Shown: in pieces, positions 7,570 through 15,567 of the stretch
How the letters are laid out: every line of letters begins with the position of its first letter
Numbering within the stretch: the stretch's first letter is position 1
Source of the DNA: Streptomyces bobili
GTDB taxonomy: Bacteria; Actinomycetota; Actinomycetes; Streptomycetales; Streptomycetaceae
DNA length: 51,249 nucleotides
NCBI RefSeq assembly: GCF_002154575.1
Contig: NZ_MUBA01000043.1
Coordinates: forward strand, 1-51,249
Direction: 5' to 3'
The notes under the pieces: generated by a model
Databases searched by the model: none
The model's input: the letters and a program-made list of their open reading frames with translations, nothing else
What the model was told of the DNA's origin: nothing
Translations under genes and position numbers: made by a program

Positions 7570-9915
7570 TCACTGCGCGCGTACGGGCACGAGCGAGTCG
7601 CTCGTGGGCGTGTAGTCGGTCTGCGTGGAGGTTCCGTCCGAGTGCACGAAGGTGAACCGGTAGAAGAACTCGCGCTTGTCCCGATCGGGAAGCGCGATCC
7701 ACGTGTGCTGGGTCGTGGTCTGAGCGGGGTCGAGTTCTATGCGTTTGTCACGGTGATAGTCGGCCTCCGGGTCGGCATAACGGAGATCGACGAAGACCGA
7801 TCTCAGCCCGGAAGGGTTCCATGCCGGAACGAGATCGATGTCGAGCTGGCTGGGGTAGGGGTCGTTGACGGCCAGTTGGGTGGCGCCGGTGGTGACGGGC
7901 TCGCCGGTGATGACGGACCCGTCGGTCATCGTGTGCACGAGCTGGTACGTGTACGTCAGTTCGTGCCGGTCCGCCGTACGCACCTTCCACTGCGTGGCGT
8001 TGGCGCCCGGCCGGACGGTGCGGGTGCCACGCAGTACCGAGCCGTCGGGCTCCTGACGGGTCAGTTCGACCCGGGTCTCGTCGACCACGTCCGCGTCGAT
8101 GTCGTGCGCGGCGATCTCGACCTCGAGGAAGCCGAGGAACTGGTGCGGGTCGATGGAGAGCGTGTGGTGCTCGCTCGTGCCCTCGCGTACGTAGGTCAGG
8201 CTCTGTCCCTCCCAGCCGGACTCGGCCGCGAAGTGGTACTCCACGCGGAAGGCGTAGGTCGTGTCCATCGAGCGGTTCATGAAGAACTTGACGGGCTCGG
8301 GCGCCGGATGGTCCGCGTCGATCAGCCGGTCGAAGGTCTGCACGCCACCGTCGTCCTCGGGCCTGCCATAACGGATCGTCACAGCGATGCTGGTCAGACC
8401 CATCGCTGCGAAGTCCACCGCGCCGAGCAGTCGCACGGTGATGGTCTTGAAGAAGTCGTCGCTGAGGTCGACGTCGATGACATGCGGTGGCCCGCTCAGA
8501 TCGGCGGCGAGCGTGCTGAAGAATCCCTGGGGTGCGTAGGTGCGCTGTACGGCCTCGGCCCGGTCGTAGGTGAAGGACACTTCCTTGTCCTCGGTCTGCA
8601 TGCCGTAGCGCAGCTTGAAGGACACTATCGCCGGATTCACACCACCGGCCGACGCGGGCGAAGGCGCCGCTGTGCGTCCCGGAACCCCTGCGGGAGCCTG
8701 CGGCGGCGCTGACGGGGTCGGCGCGCGCGGTACGGCGGTGGCCGGTGCCGGTGCGGGTGCAGCCGGAGTCGGAGCGGCCGGAGCCGGAGCGGCCGGTGCG
8801 GGGGCCGCCGGGTTCGCCGGCTGCGCGGTTGCCGCAGGAGCAGCGGGTGCCGGGCCGGCAGCTCCCACCGCCCCGCCACCGGAGGCCCCGCCCGCCACGG
8901 GCTGCGCGGCCACGGGCGCCGCATTCACAGCGCCAGGCCGGGTGAGAGGCGTGGCCGCCGTCGGGACCGGCCGAGCGGGAGCCGCCGGCCCGGAGACGCC
9001 GGAGCGGGGCTGCGCCGGTGAGGAAGCCGTGCCTGCGGGACGCGCGGATACGGCCGCTGTGGCCGGGCCGCCCGCGGCGGCGGGTCTGGGGCCGGGCGAG
9101 GGCAGGTCACGCGGGCTCAGGCTGGGCTCGAACCACTGCCCGAGGATGTGATTCATGAACATGTCCAGCGCCCGCTGGATCTTCTCCTCGTTGTCCTCGT
9201 CCGTCGTGAACTCATTGATCTTGATCTTGATGACCTGATCCTGACGCAGCTTCTGGAACGCCGCTTCGAGCCCTACATGAGCCCAGTAGATCTGGGCGTC
9301 CAGGCCGACGGCCAGCTCGCTGTACACCCGACGAAGGTTCGCGGTGATCGTCACCGAGAGGGCAGGGCGCAGTGCCGTGAACTTCAGCCGGTAGATGACA
9401 CCGACGGGGCTGCCTCCCGCGCGGAAGACCTCTTTGAGCAACTTCGCGCCTTCGGCGGAGAGCGTGAGACTGAACATCGCGGTGTTCTCCCCGAACAACG
9501 AGGGAACCGCCGCGCCGAGAATGGTCTCCACGGCGCAAAAGGCCCCCTCGGGGAGCTGCGCGACGGTGCCTGCGGGTCCCTGAGCGTTGAGGGCGACACA
9601 CTGCACGTCTCCCTCGTCGAAGGGGACCGGGGACAGGCGGACGGTGCCCGGAGCGCGTTCGGACAGTTTGCTCTTGATGATCGCCTCGGTCCCCGGATCG
9701 AGGGTCAGAGCGGTCTCGAACATGAGGAAACCGCCGCCCTCTGCACCCGCTTCGACGGCGGCAGGCCGGTACGTGATCAGTGTGAAGGCCGGCCCCTGCT
9801 CCCGTTGGGCCAGCCTGACCGGGGCAGGCAGGTACCAGAACTGGTTCGGGTCGGCGTGGTCGGGAAACACCTCGACGCCCTCGACGAGCACGGATGTGGT
9901 GCCGATCTGCAGCAT
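7570..9915 (-). CDS. Large modular beta-rich protein A (five-member paralogous family)
   Basis: The ATG at 9915 (MLQIGTTSVLVEGVEVF) is preceded by GGAGGT, giving 781 aa. The longer ORF start is rejected because it overlaps the upstream gene. Layout: N-terminal domain (residues 1-265) with DHADPNQFWYLP near residue 20 and VPSLFGENTAMFSLTL; an Ala/Pro linker (about 268-423) made of repeated APAAP units; the family junction DLSDDFFKTITVRLL; then three beta modules of about 90 aa, including SVFVDLRYADPEADYHRDKR and YRFTFVHSDGTS. No signal peptide or transmembrane segment is seen. It is unique among the paralogues in its long linker. Function unknown; a structural or binding role is inferred. Confidence 0.85.
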   Translation of the reverse strand: MLQIGTTSVLVEGVEVFPDHADPNQFWYLPAPVRLAQREQGPAFTLITYRPAAVEAGAEGGGFLMFETALTLDPGTEAIIKSKLSERAPGTVRLSPVPFDEGDVQCVALNAQGPAGTVAQLPEGAFCAVETILGAAVPSLFGENTAMFSLTLSAEGAKLLKEVFRAGGSPVGVIYRLKFTALRPALSVTITANLRRVYSELAVGLDAQIYWAHVGLEAAFQKLRQDQVIKIKINEFTTDEDNEEKIQRALDMFMNHILGQWFEPSLSPRDLPSPGPRPAAAGGPATAAVSARPAGTASSPAQPRSGVSGPAAPARPVPTAATPLTRPGAVNAAPVAAQPVAGGASGGGAVGAAGPAPAAPAATAQPANPAAPAPAAPAPAAPTPAAPAPAPATAVPRAPTPSAPPQAPAGVPGRTAAPSPASAGGVNPAIVSFKLRYGMQTEDKEVSFTYDRAEAVQRTYAPQGFFSTLAADLSGPPHVIDVDLSDDFFKTITVRLLGAVDFAAMGLTSIAVTIRYGRPEDDGGVQTFDRLIDADHPAPEPVKFFMNRSMDTTYAFRVEYHFAAESGWEGQSLTYVREGTSEHHTLSIDPHQFLGFLEVEIAAHDIDADVVDETRVELTRQEPDGSVLRGTRTVRPGANATQWKVRTADRHELTYTYQLVHTMTDGSVITGEPVTTGATQLAVNDPYPSQLDIDLVPAWNPSGLRSVFVDLRYADPEADYHRDKRIELDPAQTTTQHTWIALPDRDKREFFYRFTFVHSDGTSTQTDYTPTSDSLVPVRAQ

Positions 9916-9938
9916 GACGAAGACCTCCAGTCCCGCTG

Positions 9939-12185
9939 TCACGCACCGGGTACATCGAGTACGGGCAGGTTCGTGTCGGTCCACGCACCCTCGCGGGTCA
10001 CGCCGTTGTCGTGCTGGTAGGTCACGCGGTATCGGTATCCCGGCGTTCCCGCCACCGTGTACTCGTGGACGACAGCTCCGGCGTGGAGTGTGAACGGGTA
10101 GCTCGCGGTCACGGTGTCCGTGCCGGGCGAGGCGAACTGGACCAGCACCTCCCGCACACCGGCCGCGGCACTGGCCGAGGTGTCCACGCGCACCACCACA
10201 GCCTGGCGAACCGGCATGTCGGGGCTGACGATGAGACGGCGCTCGCCGGTGGAGGACTGCGGCACCTCACTCTGATGGCCGTCGACGAACAGCGCCGTCA
10301 CCCGGTAGGACACGCGCCGCAGCGTCGGATCCGGCAGCGGAACCTCGAAGAGTTGGGCACCCGCCTTGTCGGCGGTGAACTCCATGGACGCCTGTTGGCG
10401 CACCTGGTTGGCCGGATCCTCGTACAGCAGGTCGACGAGCAGCGCGCTGACAGTCTTCCAGTCCGCCAAGGACCGGACGGCGAGCTGGTGCGTGTCGCGG
10501 AAGGGGTCGCCGATCCGGAGGTCGGTCTCGTCGTACTCCGCCCACTCACGCACGACGTCCTGCCGGTCCCGCCCCCGGTAGGTGAGACGGTACGAGAAGA
10601 CCTTCGGGGAGGAGTCCGCGAGGAACAGGAACCAGTTCCATGCCGGGTTTTGCTCGGTCATGTCGATCACGTACTGGCCGGACGCGCCCAGCGTCCTGTC
10701 CTCGTAGCGCAGTTCGACGGTGACACCGTTCCAGTGGGCCCATGTGAGGCCCTCGGCCCGTATCAGGACCTTGGCCAGACGGAAGACGTCATCGGGGCGG
10801 ATCTCGGCCCGTTCACCGTCCACGACGCTGCTCGCGCTGATCTCGTTGGGCAGGGTGTAGTTCTCGGGGTTCTTCAGGTGGTACGTGACGTCCACCTGTA
10901 CCGGTGTCACCAGCTTCCCGTCGTCGACCTGGCTGAACCACTGCGCCGTGCCGGAGTTGTTCGTCTCGTCGAGCAGCACTGTGGTGGTCTGGCCTCCATA
11001 GCGCAGGTCCACTGCCACGGAGGTGAGGTAGTCGCTGGGGAACTGGACCCGTGAGACGACCTCGACCTGGCGCTTCTTGAACCACGGGTCGTCGAGCGAC
11101 ACGCCGCGGACGAAGTCGCTCCGCGGGCGTCCGGACGCGGTGATGAGGTCGGCGATGCCGCTGAGGTGTCCCTGTGGGTGGACCGTCCGGCGTACGGCGG
11201 TGCGCTGGCTCATCTGCACGTTCAGCGTCTTCTCCACCTCCTGGACGGACTTGTCACGCCGGTAGCTGTACGAGCCGAGCAGCGAAAGCCCGCCGGTCAC
11301 CGCCACCCGGCCGAAGTCGGTGGCGAGCCCGGCGGCCTTGTCCCAGCCGTCCGGCGCCGGCCGCGGGGGGAGGCTGACCTCGAACAGGGCGTCCGTGATC
11401 ATGTCGTAGACGGCCGAGACCGCCCGGCCGTGGTCCGCGATCACGCCCTTTCCGGCCTCGCCCTCCGGGATGAACAGATCGTCCTGGATGTCGATGATCC
11501 GCTCGTCCCGGAGCCGGTCGAGTTCCTCGGTGACCTGACTGGAGAGGAACACGCCCGAGACGCCGAAGGCCTTGTCGAGCCGTTCCTTCAGCTGCTTCCA
11601 CTGGACGTTGAGCGTCACCGTGTACGCGGGGCGCAGGGCAAGGAACTCGAGCGAGTACACGACGCCGATCGGCACGATGGCACCGTCGAGACAGGCGTCC
11701 ATGAGCTTTGCGCCGTCGGCGTCGAGCCGGGCCGAGAAGGCGGCCTGGTTCACCCCGTACAGGCTGGGCTTGGCATGGTGGATGATCCGCTCGACGAAGT
11801 CCTGGCCGCCTGGTTCGTCACCGGTCTGGCTGTCCAGCAGGACGAGCTTGACCGAACCGTCCTCGACCGGCACCGGCACCGGACGACGTGGCCGGTCGGG
11901 GAGGCCCAGCTGGGACTGGATCTGCCCCGCGACGTCGTCCAGCACCTGGTCGAGGACCTCGGCATGGGGGCCCAGCACCACGTCGAAGTTCAGCAGGCCG
12001 CCGGTGACGTCTTCCTGCATGCCGCGGAACTGGAGCAGCGAGAAGACGGGGACGGGGGTGCCGCCCTCGGTGCGTACCGCGATCGAGGGCCCCATCGGGA
12101 GGTAGTACCACTGGAGGGGATCGGCGTGGTCGGAGAAGAGACTGAAGCCGTTCACCGACAGGAAAGGCGGAGCCAGGGAAAGCAT
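9939..12185 (-). CDS. Large modular beta-rich protein B (five-member paralogous family)
   Basis: 748 aa from an ATG nine bases after the upstream stop. Layout: N-terminal domain (about 1-290) with FSDHADPLQWYYLP and the core KPSLYGVNQAAFSARLDADG, then VVYSLEFLALRPAYTVTL. A helical bridge follows, then HPQGHLSGIADL and the junction SLDDPWFKKRQVEVVSRVQF. Four beta modules complete the protein, with repeated patterns GVTVELRYEDRTL, ALLVDLLYEDPANQ, VSYRVTALFVDGHQ and YRVTYQHDNGVT. No export signal was seen. It is transcribed with its neighbours (gaps of 9 and 23 bp). Confidence 0.85.
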   Translation of the reverse strand: MLSLAPPFLSVNGFSLFSDHADPLQWYYLPMGPSIAVRTEGGTPVPVFSLLQFRGMQEDVTGGLLNFDVVLGPHAEVLDQVLDDVAGQIQSQLGLPDRPRRPVPVPVEDGSVKLVLLDSQTGDEPGGQDFVERIIHHAKPSLYGVNQAAFSARLDADGAKLMDACLDGAIVPIGVVYSLEFLALRPAYTVTLNVQWKQLKERLDKAFGVSGVFLSSQVTEELDRLRDERIIDIQDDLFIPEGEAGKGVIADHGRAVSAVYDMITDALFEVSLPPRPAPDGWDKAAGLATDFGRVAVTGGLSLLGSYSYRRDKSVQEVEKTLNVQMSQRTAVRRTVHPQGHLSGIADLITASGRPRSDFVRGVSLDDPWFKKRQVEVVSRVQFPSDYLTSVAVDLRYGGQTTTVLLDETNNSGTAQWFSQVDDGKLVTPVQVDVTYHLKNPENYTLPNEISASSVVDGERAEIRPDDVFRLAKVLIRAEGLTWAHWNGVTVELRYEDRTLGASGQYVIDMTEQNPAWNWFLFLADSSPKVFSYRLTYRGRDRQDVVREWAEYDETDLRIGDPFRDTHQLAVRSLADWKTVSALLVDLLYEDPANQVRQQASMEFTADKAGAQLFEVPLPDPTLRRVSYRVTALFVDGHQSEVPQSSTGERRLIVSPDMPVRQAVVVRVDTSASAAAGVREVLVQFASPGTDTVTASYPFTLHAGAVVHEYTVAGTPGYRYRVTYQHDNGVTREGAWTDTNLPVLDVPGA

Positions 12186-12194
12186 GGGGACCCC

Positions 12195-14348
12195 TCAGGG
12201 AGCGACGGCCTGACGCGGCAACAGCAGGTTGGTGTCGGCGGTGGTGACCGGTGCCGTGTCGGCGCTCGTGCCGTCGGCGCGGTAGTACGTGGCGGTCCAG
12301 GTGAAGTCCTTCGTCGCGGCGGCGTCGGTGAGGTAGAACACCACCGGTTGCGGCTGGCTGTCCTTGCGCACGACGACGCTCTGGGTGTTCTGCTGCCCAG
12401 GACTACCGCCGTCGCAGGTCAGGACAACCTTCACCAGGGCGTTCGTGCTCCAGTCGACGAGGTCGGGTGCGATGGTGACCGCCACGACCGCGGCCACCGG
12501 GTCGCCGACGGTGATCGTGGAGTCCTCGGACACCGTGTCGGGGATCTCGCGGATGCTGCCGTCCTTGTAGCGCACGATGGCGCTGTAGGTGACCGTGCCG
12601 ACATCGCTCTCCAGGACCGGGAACGACCATTCCTTGTACGGCTCGGCGGCCTTGAGGACGTGGTTGGCACTCCACTCGTACCCGCTCGCCGGATCCTCGT
12701 ACCGGACGTCGCAGACGATCGAGTCGATCTTGTTGGTGAGGTCGCCGACGGCGAAGACCCTGACCTTGCGCACGTTCGTGAAGGGCGACCTCACCCATAT
12801 GCGCTGACCGGACGCGTCCGTCCAGTCTCGTTCGATCACCTGGCCGCTGGGCATCCGGTAGTCGACGCGATACCGGATCGGGCGGTCGCGCTTCTCCGTG
12901 ATCACCCAGCGCAGGGTCTGCTCGGCGTTCTTCTCCTTGGTGAACGCGACCTGGTCGCCGATCGGGCTCCCCGAGGACGGGGTGTACTCCAGGGTGACGG
13001 TGGCCGCGGCGACGGTCTCGAAGTCCAGGTTGCCGGGTTGCACCTCCACCTCCAGGACGCCGAGATCGTCGACATTGAGGGTCAGCGGGCCCTTGTTCGG
13101 AGCCGGAGGCGCGTTGTAGACGGCGGAGGTCCCTTTGTAGTTGACCTTGAATGCGTACTGGTACTCCTCCGTGCCGCTGTCGGTGTAGGAGGAGAACGAT
13201 TCGACCTGGTTGGGTGTCTCGAAGTGGTAGTCGCTCGTGACCAGCTTGTCCGCCTGGTACTCGACGTGCAGGTCCACACTGTGGACCAGCCCGTCCTTGA
13301 AGTCTGCGTTGACCCGCACCGGGGCGGTGAACGAGCGGAAGAAGGGATCGTCCAGGCGGATCTCGCGGTAGTGGTCGGCCCACTGGATCGGCTGGCCCTT
13401 CTTGTCCACCAGAGTGGTGATGTTCGGCAGGGTGCCCTGAGGATTGAACGGCCAGAGCACCGCGGTCTGCTGGCTGATGTCGATGCGGAAGTCGTCGATG
13501 CGTATGTTGGTGAACTCGCGGTGGATGCTCTCGTAGTCCTCCAGGACGCTGCGGTCACCGGTGTAGCCCGGAATCTGTTCCGCCATGCGCTTGGTGGCCA
13601 TGTCCAGCACCGTGCGCCGGATGCTCTCCTCGATCTTGGCGACCATCTGCGGGTCGGCCCCCACACCCGCGTCCACGTGGGTCTTGATCACGTCGGAGTT
13701 GACCGCCAGCTCGGTGATCTTGTCCGAGAAGGAGTCGTCGCCCCAGCCGGCGTCGTCCTTGGCGTCCTGGACGAAGTGGCGGAACTGGAAGCCGTGGAAC
13801 GTACCCCAGCCGGTGACTGCGGGCAGTTTCACCCAGCCGTTCATGCCGTAGGCGACCTGTACGATGCCGCCCTTGCCCTGCATGGCCTCGGCGAAGAGGG
13901 TGGCGCCGAAGTCGGGGACCTCCACCGTGAACGGTGTGACGTTGTCGCCGTACAGCGAGGGACTCACCGGGTTCCAGACTTTGGTGACGAGCTTCTCGCT
14001 CACGTCGGAGAGATTGATGTGGGCTGTGCCGTTCGCCCAGGTGATGGATCCGAGGGAGACCTTGTCGGCGAGATCGGCCCCCACCTGCTGGCGCAGTGTC
14101 TCCATGATCACCTGGCGCGTGGCGTCGTCCAGGGCGAACTGGGTGTCGAAGGTCGTGAAGCCGCCCCCGGTCTTGCCCAGGGGACCCGGCCTGGGCTCGC
14201 GGTACTTCAGATACATGAAGATGGGCCGGCCCTCGGGGTCGCAGCGGAAGGACGGCATCTGCGGCACCGCGTAGAACAGCGCCGGGTTGGCGTGGTCGCC
14301 GTAGACCTGGACGCCGGAGATCATCTGGGCTTTGTCGATCTGGAGCAT
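12195..14348 (-). CDS. Large modular beta-rich protein C (five-member paralogous family)
   Basis: 717 aa starting MLQIDKAQMISGVQVYGDH. N-terminal domain (about 1-310) with GDHANPALFYAVP and SPSLYGDNVTPFTVEV; a helical segment MVAKIEESIRRTVLDMATKR; NPQGTLPNITTL; the junction RLDDPFFRSFTAPVRVNADF; then four modules, for example ATVTLEYTPSSG, IVCDVRYEDPASGYEW, YSAIVRYKDGSIRE and WTATYYRADGTSAD. There is no linker and no export signal. The DG turn after an aromatic strand recurs at the same point in each module, as in the paralogues. Confidence 0.85.
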   Translation of the reverse strand: MLQIDKAQMISGVQVYGDHANPALFYAVPQMPSFRCDPEGRPIFMYLKYREPRPGPLGKTGGGFTTFDTQFALDDATRQVIMETLRQQVGADLADKVSLGSITWANGTAHINLSDVSEKLVTKVWNPVSPSLYGDNVTPFTVEVPDFGATLFAEAMQGKGGIVQVAYGMNGWVKLPAVTGWGTFHGFQFRHFVQDAKDDAGWGDDSFSDKITELAVNSDVIKTHVDAGVGADPQMVAKIEESIRRTVLDMATKRMAEQIPGYTGDRSVLEDYESIHREFTNIRIDDFRIDISQQTAVLWPFNPQGTLPNITTLVDKKGQPIQWADHYREIRLDDPFFRSFTAPVRVNADFKDGLVHSVDLHVEYQADKLVTSDYHFETPNQVESFSSYTDSGTEEYQYAFKVNYKGTSAVYNAPPAPNKGPLTLNVDDLGVLEVEVQPGNLDFETVAAATVTLEYTPSSGSPIGDQVAFTKEKNAEQTLRWVITEKRDRPIRYRVDYRMPSGQVIERDWTDASGQRIWVRSPFTNVRKVRVFAVGDLTNKIDSIVCDVRYEDPASGYEWSANHVLKAAEPYKEWSFPVLESDVGTVTYSAIVRYKDGSIREIPDTVSEDSTITVGDPVAAVVAVTIAPDLVDWSTNALVKVVLTCDGGSPGQQNTQSVVVRKDSQPQPVVFYLTDAAATKDFTWTATYYRADGTSADTAPVTTADTNLLLPRQAVAP

Positions 14349-14390
14349 GCTGTCCTCGCTTCGGCCGGGCTCGGCAGCCGCCGGCGGCTC

Positions 14391-15488
14391 TCAGACCCGA
14401 ATCTGGGGGTCGGTGGAATGGACGGTGTGCTTCGGGACGGCGACGCCGTCGGCGGTGGTCTCCGTCACGTCGATCACGAGCTCTCCGCCGAGGTCGTCCT
14501 GGGCGCTGGCCACCAGCCAGGACGCCGTCCAATCCGGTGCGCCCAGGGTGACGGTGCGGTGATCGGGCAGCCCGTCGCCGGCCGGTTCGTACCAGACGTC
14601 CAGGACGAGGACCGCCCCGTCGGTGCGACCCGGTGCCTGGCAGGTGACCGTCACCAGTCCCAGGGCGGCCTCGTCGATGGTCCAGCCGGAGGCGCCGGGC
14701 CGAAGGGTACGTCGATAGGGCTTGCCGCTCGCACCGTGGACGACCATCTCGAGGCTCTCCGCGGTCTGCAGTTGCTCCGGGACCGGGCTGCCGGGCTGCA
14801 ACGTCACCGTCCACGGGGCGCCCTCGCTGTCGGTGCCGTTGAGGTCGACCGCTCGGACCGGGGCGGCGTCCAGTGCCGCCGTGACGCTCAGCGGCAGCGT
14901 TGCGGCGGGGGCTGCCGGGTCGGTGCTCGGCGGCGTGGTCGCCGTGCCGGTCAGGAAGATGTGCCTCACGCCTGACGGGACATCACTCATCGCCTCACCG
15001 ACGTCGAGTTCGCGGACCACCTCATCGGTTCCGAGAGCTCCGTCGAACCGGACGAGCAGCCGCCCCTGCCGGCCGTTGAGCGCCTCCCGCACGACGGGAA
15101 GCAGGGCCGATGGCAGAGACCCCGTCAGGAGAGCGGTGTACGGAGGCATCCCGGAGGAGGTCGACGATGTCAGCACGGTCTCCTCCCTGCCCTCCTGTCG
15201 GGCCACCAAGGTGACATGACGTACCGTCACGGGGCCTGGGGTGACGATCACGGAGGACGTCGGCACGTCCATCTTCTCGGCCGCTCCCGCCACCAGGGCG
15301 GCGGTCTCCTTCTCGTCCGGCCACCAGTGCGCGCTGATCTGCACGGATGCGGACGTCTCTGTCCCCACCAGCGTCGCCATGGGCACACCCTGAGCGGAGA
15401 TGTCCAAAGCGGGGCTGCCGGGAAGGAGTTGGACCGTCGGAGGGTCGAGCCGCGTCACGACGATTCGCGCTTGAGAATCGGGGAACAT
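14391..15488 (-). CDS. Short diverged relative of the modular family
   Basis: 365 aa, first gene of the minus arm, with an ATG at 15488 and AGGGG upstream. It lacks the opening DH-x-x-P-x-x-F-W signature. Parts resemble the N-terminal core of its neighbours: an acidic helix DEKETAALVAGAAEKM, then MPPYTALLTGSLPSALLPVV in the place of the PSL-x-G-x-N segment. The second half looks like two divergent beta modules, including GAVLVLDVWYEPAGDGLPDH with the family's L-x-V-x-Y pattern. I read it as a shortened member, perhaps a cap or adaptor. The relationship is inferred by eye and is weaker than among the five long proteins. Confidence 0.75.
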   Translation of the reverse strand: MFPDSQARIVVTRLDPPTVQLLPGSPALDISAQGVPMATLVGTETSASVQISAHWWPDEKETAALVAGAAEKMDVPTSSVIVTPGPVTVRHVTLVARQEGREETVLTSSTSSGMPPYTALLTGSLPSALLPVVREALNGRQGRLLVRFDGALGTDEVVRELDVGEAMSDVPSGVRHIFLTGTATTPPSTDPAAPAATLPLSVTAALDAAPVRAVDLNGTDSEGAPWTVTLQPGSPVPEQLQTAESLEMVVHGASGKPYRRTLRPGASGWTIDEAALGLVTVTCQAPGRTDGAVLVLDVWYEPAGDGLPDHRTVTLGAPDWTASWLVASAQDDLGGELVIDVTETTADGVAVPKHTVHSTDPQIRV

Positions 15489-15567
15489 TTTGCCCCTAGT
15501 GGGTGATTGTGCTCATATTGAGTTTAGAGCCTGTTCCGCCCGAACGCATGAGAAGAGGTGGACGTCA
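15489..15567. promoter_or_regulatory. Divergent promoter region of the modular-protein locus
   Basis: Only 79 bp separate the outward-reading starts of the two arms, so both promoters and any operator must lie here or reach into the 5' codons. The centre (about 15505-15530, TTGTGCTCATATTGAGTTTAG) is clearly AT-rich for this genome. No canonical -35/-10 pair is convincing on either strand. Shared control of the arms is inferred. Confidence 0.55.

Noticed and set aside
11166..14975. 1269-aa plus-strand open frame
   Set aside because: It is the antisense shadow of proteins B and C. Its composition (long runs rich in Asp, Val, Arg and His) is that of the reverse strand of high-GC coding sequence, and it has no domains.
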